From: Cohnella sp. WQ 127256
GTDB taxonomy: Bacteria > Bacillota > Bacilli > Paenibacillales > Paenibacillaceae
Direction: 5' to 3'
Length of the DNA: 64,000 nucleotides
Assembly: GCF_024519285.1 (NCBI RefSeq)
Contig: NZ_JAMZCY010000001.1
Span: 1,776,378 to 1,840,377 of the forward strand
Position 1 is the stretch's first letter; every line of letters starts with the position of its first letter. Below, in pieces: positions 1-7,891 of the stretch. The notes under the pieces were generated by a model, which saw nothing but the letters and a program-made list of their open reading frames with translations, had not been told where the DNA came from and did no database searches. A program made the position numbers and the translations under genes.

Positions 1-58
1 ACATGCCGTCTTCGATTTCCTTGACCGCACGTTTCACGATTTTCATACGAACATCCAT
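1..58 (-). CDS. scoB: CoA-transferase subunit B, N-terminus only (partial)
   Basis: Nineteen codons are visible before the window edge, reading MDVRMKIVKRAVKEIEDGM. This is the usual beginning of the beta subunit of 3-oxoacid (succinyl-CoA/acetoacetyl-CoA or 3-oxoadipate) CoA-transferases. The ATG at 58-56 follows a GGCGGG-type ribosome binding site and starts 25 nt after the subunit A stop codon, which is the normal A-then-B order of two-subunit class I CoA-transferases. The catalytic glutamate lies in this subunit but outside the window. The identification rests on the short N-terminus plus the neighbour. Confidence 0.8.
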   Translation of the reverse strand, partial: MDVRMKIVKRAVKEIEDGM

Positions 59-83
59 GTTTCATCCCGCCCTGCTATTTGAA

Positions 84-791
84 TTAACCGATCACCGCGC
101 GTACCGTTTTGCGCTCGATCCGTTTCTCGTAGTTGGAACCCAGGAGCACGCGCTTTACGTAAATACCGGGCGTATGAATCTCATCGGGGTCGAGCTCGCC
201 CAACTGCACGATTTCCTCGACCTCGGCGATCGTAATTTTGCCAGCCATCGCGGCTAGTGGGTTAAAGTTCCTTGACGTCTTGCGGAATACGAGGTTGCCC
301 ATCGTGTCCGCCTTCCACGCCTTGACGAGAGCGAAGTCCCCTTTGATGCCGCGTTCCATGATATACGTTCTGCCATCGAATACCCGCTGTTCTTTGCCTT
401 CAGCGATCGGTGTGCCCACGCCGGACTGCGTGAAAAAGGCCGGGATGCCGGCCCCTCCCGCTCTAATCCGTTCGGCTAGCGTCCCTTGCGGAACCAACTC
501 GACCTCAAGTTCCCCGCTTAAATATTGCGTTTCGAATATCTTGTTCTCGCCGACGTAAGATGACACCATCTTTTTGATTTGCTTCCCGGCCAGCAACAAG
601 CCGAGACCCCAATTGTCGACGCCGCAGTTGTTGCTAACAACGGTCAAATCCTTCGTCCCTCGGTCCCGTAGCGCCATGATACTCTTCTCCGGAATACCGC
701 ACAAACCGAATCCCCCAACTATCAACGTATTAGCGTCTCCGATATCGGCGATCGCTTCCGAGAATGATTGCATGACTTTATTCACGGCCAT
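84..791 (-). CDS. scoA: 3-oxoacid CoA-transferase subunit A
   Basis: This 235-aa protein is the alpha subunit of a class I CoA-transferase, which moves CoA between a dicarboxylic acyl-CoA and a 3-oxoacid. The family signature [10 protein letters not shown] is near residue 26-35, followed by the typical SNNCG segment and the glycine-rich [17 protein letters not shown] stretch around residue 112. Length is normal for the family (about 230 aa). It is the fifth gene of the operon that begins with the extradiol dioxygenase and is followed by subunit B. In that context it would activate or exchange CoA on an acid released by ring cleavage, in the way 3-oxoadipate CoA-transferases do. Acetoacetate is the alternative substrate; sequence alone does not decide. 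Confidence 0.9.
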   Translation of the reverse strand: MAVNKVMQSFSEAIADIGDANTLIVGGFGLCGIPEKSIMALRDRGTKDLTVVSNNCGVDNWGLGLLLAGKQIKKMVSSYVGENKIFETQYLSGELEVELVPQGTLAERIRAGGAGIPAFFTQSGVGTPIAEGKEQRVFDGRTYIMERGIKGDFALVKAWKADTMGNLVFRKTSRNFNPLAAMAGKITIAEVEEIVQLGELDPDEIHTPGIYVKRVLLGSNYEKRIERKTVRAVIG

Positions 792-814
792 TGTTACCCC
801 TCCGTTCTTTCAAG

Positions 815-1273
815 CTAGCCAAGCATGGCTTTATAGACTTGATCGTCCAACGCTTGCGCCTTATCTGCGTCATAAGTCTTCTCGTAGGCCGGAGCTTGTG
901 TGATTTGGGCTCCCCAGAACATCGAATCGAATACCGCATCGATCGATATTTCAACGATGGATAGAGTCATCGCGACACCGTCTGATTTCTCCGTTAATAC
1001 CTGAGTCGAGCCTGTCACCGTATGCACTGTACCTCCGCCAATAAAGCAAAGCGTCACTTTATTGGCGGCCTTCACATTGGTAAGAATCCGGGAATTGCTG
1101 GTGATCGCGAATCGAACGGACTTAGTATCTATCGCCTTCACCCAGGAGATCGCCGAGATACTCGGCGATCCCGATTCATGGTCGACTGTACTCAATAAGA
1201 TCAGTGGATTCGTACCCAGGAGCAAAAGCTGCTCAGGCGATAGCTCGGTCGAGATGGATTTGGATTTCGCCAT
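815..1273 (-). CDS. pyridoxamine 5'-phosphate oxidase-like split-barrel flavoprotein
   Basis: A 152-aa protein starting at the ATG at 1273 (MAKSKSIST). The open frame runs further upstream, but this ATG has a GGCGGGG site and lies directly after the hydrolase gene. The middle (NPLILLSTVDHESGSPSISA, then a VRFAITSNSRILTNVKAANK segment) is the FMN-binding split barrel of the pyridoxamine phosphate oxidase / flavin-reductase group. By analogy with HsaA-HsaB and HpaB-HpaC systems, where a split-barrel reductase supplies reduced flavin to an acyl-CoA-dehydrogenase-fold monooxygenase, it may be the reductase partner of the monooxygenase at 2417-3616. That role is inference; many PPOX-like proteins have other functions. 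Confidence 0.75.
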   Translation of the reverse strand: MAKSKSISTELSPEQLLLLGTNPLILLSTVDHESGSPSISAISWVKAIDTKSVRFAITSNSRILTNVKAANKVTLCFIGGGTVHTVTGSTQVLTEKSDGVAMTLSIVEISIDAVFDSMFWGAQITQAPAYEKTYDADKAQALDDQVYKAMLG

Positions 1274-1293
1274 GCTTGCACCCCGCCTTAATT

Positions 1294-2394
1294 TTATAGT
1301 TGCTCCTGCAGCCAATCGTATAACGGATACGTCTTGGTCACATTGTCCACCTGACAATGTGCTGACCCGGTGCTGCTTACGGGTACGACGACCAAAGTCC
1401 GCTCGCAAGTCAGGTCGTTGTAGACTTTGTATGCGTGTTCAACCGGAACTTGGCGGTCGTCTTCTCCATGCACGATATAGGTCGGCACCTTGATTTTTTC
1501 GGCTACCCCTTGCAGAGTGAAGGTTTTGAACTTTTCTCTAGCCTCGGCCATGCTCTCGACTCCCACGATATGCTGAGCGATTTTGGACAACGGGTGATCG
1601 TCCGGTCTTCTCGCCCACACATCGTAGTAGCTGTAAATCGCGCTCCAGATGGCGCAAGCTTTAAAGCGAGACTCGAAGGCCGCGCAGCGAGCAGCCATGT
1701 AACCGCCCATGGATACAGCCATGACGCCGACGCGCTCCGGATCGATCGGAAGCTGCTCGATGGCGAAATCCAGCGCCGCGGTACCTGCAACGTTGTAGTC
1801 ATATCTCGTTCGTATATGGCCGAGCCTCAGCGCTCCCCCTTGGCCCGGACCGTCTACGGCAAGCAAGGAGATCCCCCGCTCGTTCAACAATTGGGCCGGA
1901 CCGAAATACAATTCCTCAGCCGTGGAATCCAATCCACCGAACATGATGACCAACGGTCCGTTCTTTTGATTCGGCGCCTGAAAGAAGTAGCCCGGCAAGA
2001 AGGAGCTCTCATAGGGGATCTCCACCTGTCTTGGCGGATTTTCCAGCATACCGGCCCCTTTGCGGAATAAGTGAATCCCTTTCAGATAAGTCGGGATTTT
2101 CCGCGGATCCTCCGGCGTCAGGAAAAATTCGGCGGTCCGAATATAGTTCGATGCTCGCAGGAAAGCCGCCCGCGCCGTAATGTTGTGTCCTTCGTCGAGA
2201 GCTTTGCTTCCTTCGCTCAGCACGCGTTGACCTAAGCCCATCCAAGCCCGATGGAAGCTCTCGTAATCTCCCGGATTGATCTGGCTGGACGCTTCGATGA
2301 TCTCATTGAATTCACCGCCGCCGAACAAGCTCTGGCTCGCAATCCGAACGACTTGGTAGGAAAACATATAATGATCAGGATAATAATGCCACAA
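1294..2394 (-). CDS. alpha/beta hydrolase, C-C bond hydrolase-like
   Basis: A 366-aa alpha/beta hydrolase resembling the group containing 2,6-dihydroxypseudooxynicotine hydrolase and FrsA-like esterases: an alpha-helical N-terminal cap of about 130 residues precedes the core. The nucleophile elbow is VSMGGY near residue 228, the acid is in HGEDDRQVP near 312 and the histidine in SAHCQVD near 347. The start is probably the TTG at 2394, since GGAAGGGGGAT is about 9 nt upstream. It stands third in the operon after an extradiol dioxygenase and a monooxygenase, exactly where meta-cleavage pathways place a C-C hydrolase, so hydrolysis of the ring-cleavage product is a reasonable inference. An unrelated esterase activity is possible. 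Confidence 0.8.
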   Translation of the reverse strand: MWHYYPDHYMFSYQVVRIASQSLFGGGEFNEIIEASSQINPGDYESFHRAWMGLGQRVLSEGSKALDEGHNITARAAFLRASNYIRTAEFFLTPEDPRKIPTYLKGIHLFRKGAGMLENPPRQVEIPYESSFLPGYFFQAPNQKNGPLVIMFGGLDSTAEELYFGPAQLLNERGISLLAVDGPGQGGALRLGHIRTRYDYNVAGTAALDFAIEQLPIDPERVGVMAVSMGGYMAARCAAFESRFKACAIWSAIYSYYDVWARRPDDHPLSKIAQHIVGVESMAEAREKFKTFTLQGVAEKIKVPTYIVHGEDDRQVPVEHAYKVYNDLTCERTLVVVPVSSTGSAHCQVDNVTKTYPLYDWLQEQL

Positions 2395-2416
2395 TTCGGT
2401 TATCCCCCTTCCGTAC

Positions 2417-3616
2417 TTAGTTATATAGCGTATTTTTTGGATCCAACGGTACTCCCATCAAATGCCGGCCGTAGTTTTCTCCCGCAAAATCGAAGTTCAA
2501 AGCCGCATGCATCGACATGATCTGGGTATCGCGCCAGAAGCGCTGCATCGGGTTGGAATCGTAGATGGAGCTCGCTCCGCTGTTTTCGAACAAGCGTCTG
2601 ACCACATCGGAACTGATTTTGTTCACGAACGCGAAATCGCGCGCGCAACGCATCTTTCTCGCGACATCCACCTTGCCTGAAGACTGGAGAATCCGCACGG
2701 CTTCGTGCAAAAGCAGATCAGCGCAATCCAGCTCAGCGGACATTTCTGCGATCCGAATCTGTTGATGGCTGAAGCCGGTTACGTTCTTCTGTGAATACAA
2801 GGCGACCTTCTTCTGACTGGTTTCCACCCACAGCTCGAACGCACCGCGCGCCGCCCCATATGTCGCCGAAGCAAGGAAGAACCCTATCGTGTTCATGATC
2901 GGCAACTGATAGATTCGGCCTTGGTGAATGTCCATACCCGCCGATTTACTGAATTTCGACCACATGACCAGATCAGCCACGCGATGCTCGGGCACGAATA
3001 TAGGTTCATTAATAACGATAGACTTACTTCCGCTGGCTTTGATCCCCGCGACATGCCAATCATCTTCAACTTCGATATCTTCTCTTGGCAGCAGGAACAT
3101 CAAGTGCTTCGGCAGCTGGCCTTCCTTCGTCGGCGGTTCCATTCCGCCGACCATCACCCATAAACTGTGGTCAATGCCCGATGAGAAACTCCACTTTCCG
3201 CTTAATTGAAAACCACCATCCACTCGAATGAACTTGCCGACAGGCGCGAAGGCCGATGCGATGAGCGCGTTCTGGCTGCGTTCCCATACGTCCTTCTGCG
3301 CTTGTTCCGGCCAACCTGCCAACATAAAGGAATGTAGGCCAAGCAGGGTATAGCACCAGCCCGTAGAAGGATCCGCTTTCGATATTTCGATCGTCGTATC
3401 GATCAACGCTTCGAGCGGCAGTTCATGCCCACCGAAAGCTCGGGGCTGCAGAACTCTAATTAACCCGGAATCGACAATCTCTTGGATCGTCTCGTCCATC
3501 TGTTTTCTCATCGCTTCCGTTTGTTGAGCCCGCTCTCGGATTTTGGGTGCAAGCGCCTTCGCGTGAGCTAAAGCCTCATCGTAAGAATACACTTCTTGTT
3601 GAGTCGGATTTGCCAT
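2417..3616 (-). CDS. flavin-dependent monooxygenase, HsaA-like (acyl-CoA dehydrogenase fold)
   Basis: This 399-aa protein has the acyl-CoA dehydrogenase fold: helical N-terminus, FGGHELPLEAL, the middle-domain WSFSSGIDHSLWVMVGG segment near residue 142-158, and a helical C-terminus ending GENYGRHLMGVPLDP. It lacks a usual acyl-CoA dehydrogenase catalytic-glutamate context and matches the two-component monooxygenases (HsaA, 4-hydroxyphenylacetate-type) that hydroxylate a phenol to a catechol using reduced flavin. The GRIYQLPIMNT segment is typical of that group. It follows the dioxygenase by 30 nt and precedes the hydrolase by 22 nt, so hydroxylation just before ring cleavage is likely. Substrate unknown. 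Confidence 0.82.
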   Translation of the reverse strand: MANPTQQEVYSYDEALAHAKALAPKIRERAQQTEAMRKQMDETIQEIVDSGLIRVLQPRAFGGHELPLEALIDTTIEISKADPSTGWCYTLLGLHSFMLAGWPEQAQKDVWERSQNALIASAFAPVGKFIRVDGGFQLSGKWSFSSGIDHSLWVMVGGMEPPTKEGQLPKHLMFLLPREDIEVEDDWHVAGIKASGSKSIVINEPIFVPEHRVADLVMWSKFSKSAGMDIHQGRIYQLPIMNTIGFFLASATYGAARGAFELWVETSQKKVALYSQKNVTGFSHQQIRIAEMSAELDCADLLLHEAVRILQSSGKVDVARKMRCARDFAFVNKISSDVVRRLFENSGASSIYDSNPMQRFWRDTQIMSMHAALNFDFAGENYGRHLMGVPLDPKNTLYN

Positions 3617-3646
3617 CTTAATCCCCGCCTTTCTTCGATCGTCTAA

Positions 3647-4588
3647 TTACTTAATGATTTTGCCGTCCTTAGTCCATGGCATTTCATTGCCCCATGCGTC
3701 GTTCGGGTTTTCGGACAGTCTCCACATATACGGGCCGAAGTCAGGTGCAAAGATCAAATGTGCGCCGGAATACAGCTCAAAGCGGTTTCCGCCCGGTTCA
3801 TCCACGTAGAAGAAGAAACCTTCCGCGATTTTGTGACGAGTAGGAGCTCCCATCACCAATGTGTATCCGCTTTCGATAATGTGATCAGCGGCCATCAATA
3901 CCTCTTCTCGGCTCTCAACGGCATAGCACACATGGTTGATCAAACCGCGTTTTCCGCTTTGATCGCCCAACAGCGCGATATCGTGGGACAGGTTCGTCAC
4001 TGAGAACCATGCACCGATTTCTTTACTGATCGGTTCATCCAGCAGAATGCCTTCCCGATGGTAGAAGCCAAGTCCTTGATAAAACTCGCGGCATTTCGGG
4101 ACATCAGTGCTGTGAAGAGTAACATGGTCCAAACGGCGAGGCGCCACGCCGCGTCCATGGTTCTTCTGTGGACGGTTATGCCATACGCTTTTCAATTCCT
4201 CAGGTGCCGTGTAAAGATCAACGTCCCAGAATATCTCTTCCAAATGGCCGTCCGGAGACTCGAATTGGAAGGCCTTCCCGTGACCAATATCCCCCTCGAT
4301 CCAACCTTTGCCGCGGCCTGAGCTCTCAATATGCTTGACAGCGTCTTCAAGCGCTTCGGCACTATCTGCTCTCCAACCGATGTGTCCCAACCCTTTGGTC
4401 GTATGATCCGTAATTTTCAAACTGTGGTGGTGGAACTCGCCCCACGCTCTGAAATACACGGATTTTCCGTCTCGAGCAGACTCTTCTAGACCAATAACGT
4501 CTTTAAAGAATTTGACGGTGTCGTCCACTTTCGGGCTGTATAGCTCCACGTGGCCCAATTGGGAAATATAATGCGGATTTCTTGCCAT
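3647..4588 (-). CDS. type I extradiol (catechol 2,3-) dioxygenase
   Basis: A 313-aa two-domain VOC protein that would open a catechol ring next to the hydroxyl groups. The start is the ATG at 4588 (MARNPHYISQLGHVELYS) with a strong AAGGAGG 8 nt upstream; longer open frame upstream is not coding. Domain 1 covers about residues 8-120 and domain 2 about 150-275. The iron ligands expected in domain 2 are visible: His in LDHVTLHS, His in INHVCYAV and Glu in NRFELYSG. Length fits the family. It is the first gene of the operon, about 40 nt downstream of the predicted sigma-54 start site. Homoprotocatechuate or biphenyl-type substrates cannot be told apart by eye. Confidence 0.9.
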   Translation of the reverse strand: MARNPHYISQLGHVELYSPKVDDTVKFFKDVIGLEESARDGKSVYFRAWGEFHHHSLKITDHTTKGLGHIGWRADSAEALEDAVKHIESSGRGKGWIEGDIGHGKAFQFESPDGHLEEIFWDVDLYTAPEELKSVWHNRPQKNHGRGVAPRRLDHVTLHSTDVPKCREFYQGLGFYHREGILLDEPISKEIGAWFSVTNLSHDIALLGDQSGKRGLINHVCYAVESREEVLMAADHIIESGYTLVMGAPTRHKIAEGFFFYVDEPGGNRFELYSGAHLIFAPDFGPYMWRLSENPNDAWGNEMPWTKDGKIIK

Positions 4589-4639
4589 TGAATAAATCCT
4601 CCTTGTAATGTGATGAGATAATTCTCCCACCTTACAACT

Positions 4640-4656
4640 AGCAATTTCCATGCCAA
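4640..4656 (-). promoter_or_regulatory. sigma-54 (-24/-12) promoter of the ring-cleavage operon
   Basis: On the minus strand the sequence TTGGCATGGAAATTGCT matches the sigma-54 consensus YTGGCACGN4TTGCW at all but one position, with the invariant GG and GC 10 bp apart. Transcription would start near 4629, leaving a leader of about 40 nt before the dioxygenase ATG. The neighbouring gene encodes a sigma-54 activator, which strengthens the call. Confidence 0.85.
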
Positions 4657-4699
4657 CTTTAAGATAATAAGCGAAATCCACTTCATGAAAACACATGTA

Positions 4700-4713
4700 A
4701 GCAAGCGTTTACA
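4700..4713. promoter_or_regulatory. cre box (CcpA site) upstream of the sigma-54 promoter
   Basis: Read on the minus strand, TGTAAACGCTTGCT fits the catabolite-response consensus TGWAARCGYTWNCW fully. It lies about 45 bp upstream of the -24 element, so CcpA could block activator access or looping and repress the operon when better carbon sources are present. Prediction from motif only. Confidence 0.55.
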
Positions 4714-4782
4714 GCAAAAAATACTCTGATTTTTTTTTATGTCCATTCGCTCGCGAGCAACAATCTGTCCATTTTCCGAACA

Positions 4783-4836
4783 ATTCGACATTTCGATCGT
4801 ACACCTGCAGGGAAGTGTCCGAATGTCGTACACATC
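4783..4836. promoter_or_regulatory. candidate upstream activator sequence (inverted and direct repeats)
   Basis: About 130-180 bp upstream of the -24 element are paired motifs: GACATTTCG facing CGAATGTC, and two direct copies of TCGTACAC about 30 bp apart. This distance is normal for enhancer sites of sigma-54 activators. The dyad GACATTCG is a plausible binding site for the adjacent Fis-type regulator; no binding evidence is visible beyond the symmetry. Confidence 0.45.
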
Positions 4837-4880
4837 AAAAAAAAGAGCGACAAGCAATATAGGTTGCCCGTCACTCTTTG
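4837..4880 (-). terminator. terminator after the sigma-54 activator gene
   Basis: On the minus strand a stem AAAGAGTGACGGGCAA pairs with TTGCTTGTCGCTCTTT around a short loop and is followed by eight T residues. It ends the activator transcript 13 nt after its stop codon, separating it from the operon promoter. Confidence 0.8.
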
Positions 4881-4892
4881 CAAACTGCAATA

Positions 4893-6629
4893 CTAATCAA
4901 TTTTGTATTTCTTCATCTTTTCATACAAAGTAGACCTGGATATGCCCAGTTGCTTAGCTGCCAAGCTTTTATTCCATCCAACGTCCGTCAAAATTTTGAT
5001 AATGACTTGCCGTTCGGCTGTTTGAAGTCTGTTAGGATCTTTCTCAAAGAAGGGCTTCAATTCGTACGTCGCTTTGAATCCACCGCTCGCAAAGGGCTCA
5101 ACAATCCGTTTTGGCAGATGCCTAAGCTCGATCGTCTCCCCGGACAACACAACCGTCCGTTCCACTGCGTTCTCGAGTTCCCTGATGTTCCCTGGCCAAG
5201 AGTAGTTTATCAAACAACTCAGTGCCTCTTGCGAAAGTTCGGGTGCTTTGACCAGATGTCTTTCTGCTGCCTTCGCAATAAACTTTCCTACCAGGTAGGG
5301 AATATCCTCGGGACGTTCCCTCAAGGATGGAATCACCAAATGCATTACATATATCCGATAATATAAATCCAAGCGGAAGTTACCGTTCTTGACTTCATCC
5401 TCCAGATTTCGGTTCGTTGCTGCGATGATTCGGAAATCCACAGGAATCGTTTCGCTGCCTCCGACCCTGGCGATGGTCTTGCTCTGAATGACTCGCAACA
5501 GCTTAGCCTGCATATCCAACGGCATTTCTCCGATTTCGTCCAAGAAGACCGTGCCCCCATTGGCAAGCTCGAACTTACCGAATCGCCCGCCTTTTCTAGC
5601 TCCGGTAAACGCACCATCCACGTAACCGAACAGTTCGCTTTCCACTAGGTCTCTAGGAATTGCAGAACAATCGATTACGACGAACGGCCCCTTCGAGCGT
5701 AAGCTATAGTTATGGATGGCTTGAGCAATTAACTCCTTTCCCGTCCCGCTCTCCCCTTCAATCAAAATCGTAGTCTCTGTTTTGGCAGCAGTTTTCGCTA
5801 GGTGAATTACTTCTTCCATCGCATTGCTGCGGTAATAGACATCTTCGAATCGAAAAATCGAATGCGAACCGACCATGTCGGCATACATTTTTTGCACGGT
5901 TTTTACTTTTTCGAAAATGAATATAGCACCAACGAGCTGTTTGCGATCGTCCCAAATGGGCAGTGCGGAGAAGACAAGACGGGCTTGAGCTTTTGGAATC
6001 GGTATCGTAAATTCCCGGTGATACCACTGTTGTCCAGTCTTCAAAACATTCAACAACTGGTCTTGCCCTGCAAGAACGTCGTACATATATTTTCCAATGA
6101 CACGGTCTGCGGACGTATTCAGCAAAACGGCACCGTTCGTGTTTAAATACGTAATAACGCCGAAACGGTCGACGGTCATGTACCCATGCGAGACTGCCTC
6201 GCAAATAGCCCTTTGGTATTCACTTTTTAAAAATACCTTCTCGACAGTTCGGTTATGAACGAATTCGTGGCTGATCAACTCCGCAGTCATATAGACATAA
6301 CTTGCGAGAAGCAAGTCGTTCTGAATAGATCTTGCCACGATATAATACAAAGGATCCTCGTCGTACAGGATAGGAATCGAATACGCCCAAAAGTCGGAGT
6401 ACCGACAGGTTTCTTCCGACAAATCCAAAATGTCCAGCCATAGCAGCTTGGCTTGGTTTACATTCGCTTCAACCGATATGGATCTCTGGCCAGCATCATA
6501 CAGATAGACCAGACGTCCGTCCGGCTTGACGAAGTACAAATCGATATCATTATTCCGTAGAATGGATCCTTCGATGAATATACGTTCAACGATGGCGTGT
6601 AAATGTTTGTTGTTCGTATCGACCTTCAT
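4893..6629 (-). CDS. sigma-54-dependent activator with PAS, AAA+ and Fis-type HTH domains
   Basis: A 578-aa enhancer-binding protein. The first 135 residues are an unrecognised sensor region, followed by a PAS domain (about 145-250, from [18 protein letters not shown]) and the AAA+ domain (about 260-500). Visible motifs are Walker A GESGTGKE, the sigma-54 contact loop GAFTGA, Walker [11 protein letters not shown] and the arginine-finger region [11 protein letters not shown]. The C-terminal Fis helix-turn-helix is [20 protein letters not shown]. It lies just upstream of, and in line with, the ring-cleavage operon that carries a sigma-54 promoter, so it most likely activates that operon in response to an aromatic compound. 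A cre-like box sits in its own upstream region. Confidence 0.92.
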   Translation of the reverse strand: MKVDTNNKHLHAIVERIFIEGSILRNNDIDLYFVKPDGRLVYLYDAGQRSISVEANVNQAKLLWLDILDLSEETCRYSDFWAYSIPILYDEDPLYYIVARSIQNDLLLASYVYMTAELISHEFVHNRTVEKVFLKSEYQRAICEAVSHGYMTVDRFGVITYLNTNGAVLLNTSADRVIGKYMYDVLAGQDQLLNVLKTGQQWYHREFTIPIPKAQARLVFSALPIWDDRKQLVGAIFIFEKVKTVQKMYADMVGSHSIFRFEDVYYRSNAMEEVIHLAKTAAKTETTILIEGESGTGKELIAQAIHNYSLRSKGPFVVIDCSAIPRDLVESELFGYVDGAFTGARKGGRFGKFELANGGTVFLDEIGEMPLDMQAKLLRVIQSKTIARVGGSETIPVDFRIIAATNRNLEDEVKNGNFRLDLYYRIYVMHLVIPSLRERPEDIPYLVGKFIAKAAERHLVKAPELSQEALSCLINYSWPGNIRELENAVERTVVLSGETIELRHLPKRIVEPFASGGFKATYELKPFFEKDPNRLQTAERQVIIKILTDVGWNKSLAAKQLGISRSTLYEKMKKYKID

Positions 6630-6689
6630 CGTATCCCCCCTGAAAAATCGACGTTAAAAAATCTAGGCTTTTCCAGTTTAACTTTATCA

Positions 6690-6703
6690 CGAAAGCGCTT
6701 TCA
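6690..6703. promoter_or_regulatory. cre-like box upstream of the activator gene
   Basis: CGAAAGCGCTTTCA is a nearly perfect palindrome and misses the cre consensus at one outer base. It lies 60 bp before the start of the sigma-54 activator, in the 327-bp divergent region shared with the hydrolase at 6957. It suggests carbon catabolite control of the activator itself. Apart from this site and weak AT-rich promoter-like stretches I see no other structure in the region. Confidence 0.5.
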
Positions 6704-6956
6704 GATTCTATCGTTTTGGCGACTTCTTTTTGTTTATATCCCGACATAAAGATATAGGTAGCAGCGTCCGTCCATTATCACCCTCCGCAAAATGTTTCCG
6801 TATGACCACCCGTGTAGCCTAAGGCAACACCCAGAAATATGACTCCTTATTCTAATTGTAAACCGAGAAAAACAGTAAATGCCACATTTCTTATACAATC
6901 GTTTATGATAAGAGTAACAGTGACAGAATGAATCGAAACCGTTAGGAGGATCAACG

Positions 6957-7820
6957 ATGGGTTACAGCCCAATGGAATGGCTATGCGCGGATGGTACTCC
7001 TATGCATGCATGCGAATGGAGACTTGATCAATCTAACAAACCTACAGCCGTGATTGGTCTTGTTCATGGTATGGGCGAACACATGGGCCGCTATGCCCAT
7101 GTGGCGGAGATGCTGAATAAAGAAGGCTATACCGTTATCGGATTCGACCAGAGGGGTCATGGACGCACGGAGGGGAAACGCGGTCATGTGCCCACCTATG
7201 AAGGTCTTCTTGAAGGGTTAGATTTACTGATTGCGGAAGCCAAACGTAAATACCCAGAGCTCCCCCTCTTCTTGTTCGGGCATAGTATGGGTGGAAATGT
7301 AACGCTTAATTACCTCTTAAGAAGACAGCCTCAGATCGCGGGTGCGATCGTGACCGGTCCGTGGTTGAAGCTTGCCTTTAAGCCTCCTTCTCTACAATCC
7401 GTCGTTGGTAAATTAATCGAAAAGATATATCCGACATACACGAACAACCGTCCGATTAATGCAACCAATCTCACGACCGATCCCGCAATGATCGAACGTT
7501 ACGTCAACGATAATCTGGGTCATGGGAACATAACAGCGAGGTTCTTCTTTGGTGTTCAAGGTGCTGGGAAATGGGCACTGGAGCATGCGAAGGATTTGAC
7601 GGTTCCGTTGCTGTTAATGCATGGTGGAGATGACAAGGTCACTTCCATTCAAGCAAGTAAGCAATTCGCCGAGCAGGCGGGTTCTCTATGTAGCTGGCGA
7701 GAATGGCCAGGCTTTAAGCATGAGCTGCATAATGAATTGAAACGCGAAGAAGTGTTTACGGTCATGAAGAGCTGGTTAACGGAGCAACTAACCGGCATTA
7801 AAGCCAGCCACAACGAATAG
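6957..7820 (+). CDS. monoacylglycerol lipase-like serine hydrolase
   Basis: A 287-aa single-domain alpha/beta hydrolase of the Hydrolase_4 / PldB group, probably cytoplasmic as no signal peptide is present. The oxyanion segment is VHGMGEH near residue 38, the nucleophile GHSMGG near 114, the acid in HGGDDKV near 223 and the histidine in FKHELHNE near 260. The start follows a TAGGAGGA site. Members cleave monoacylglycerols or lysophospholipids. It is monocistronic, facing the GHL10 gene with a shared terminator between them. Confidence 0.85.
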   Translation: MGYSPMEWLCADGTPMHACEWRLDQSNKPTAVIGLVHGMGEHMGRYAHVAEMLNKEGYTVIGFDQRGHGRTEGKRGHVPTYEGLLEGLDLLIAEAKRKYPELPLFLFGHSMGGNVTLNYLLRRQPQIAGAIVTGPWLKLAFKPPSLQSVVGKLIEKIYPTYTNNRPINATNLTTDPAMIERYVNDNLGHGNITARFFFGVQGAGKWALEHAKDLTVPLLLMHGGDDKVTSIQASKQFAEQAGSLCSWREWPGFKHELHNELKREEVFTVMKSWLTEQLTGIKASHNE

Positions 7821-7833
7821 ATCATCCAACAAA

Positions 7834-7879
7834 GAAACCCCTTAATTCAGCGAAGTATCTCGCGAATCCAGGGGTTTTC
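7834..7879. terminator. bidirectional terminator between convergent genes
   Basis: GAAACCCCT and AGGGGTTTTC form the stem around a 27-nt loop region, with A and T runs on either side. It lies between the stop codons of the hydrolase (7820) and the GHL10 gene (7892) and can serve both. Confidence 0.65.
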
Positions 7880-7891
7880 GGTGTCCTTACC

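Noticed and set aside
1435..2070. 211-codon plus-strand frame opposite the hydrolase
   Set aside because: Antisense shadow; the minus-strand hydrolase has its full catalytic triad.
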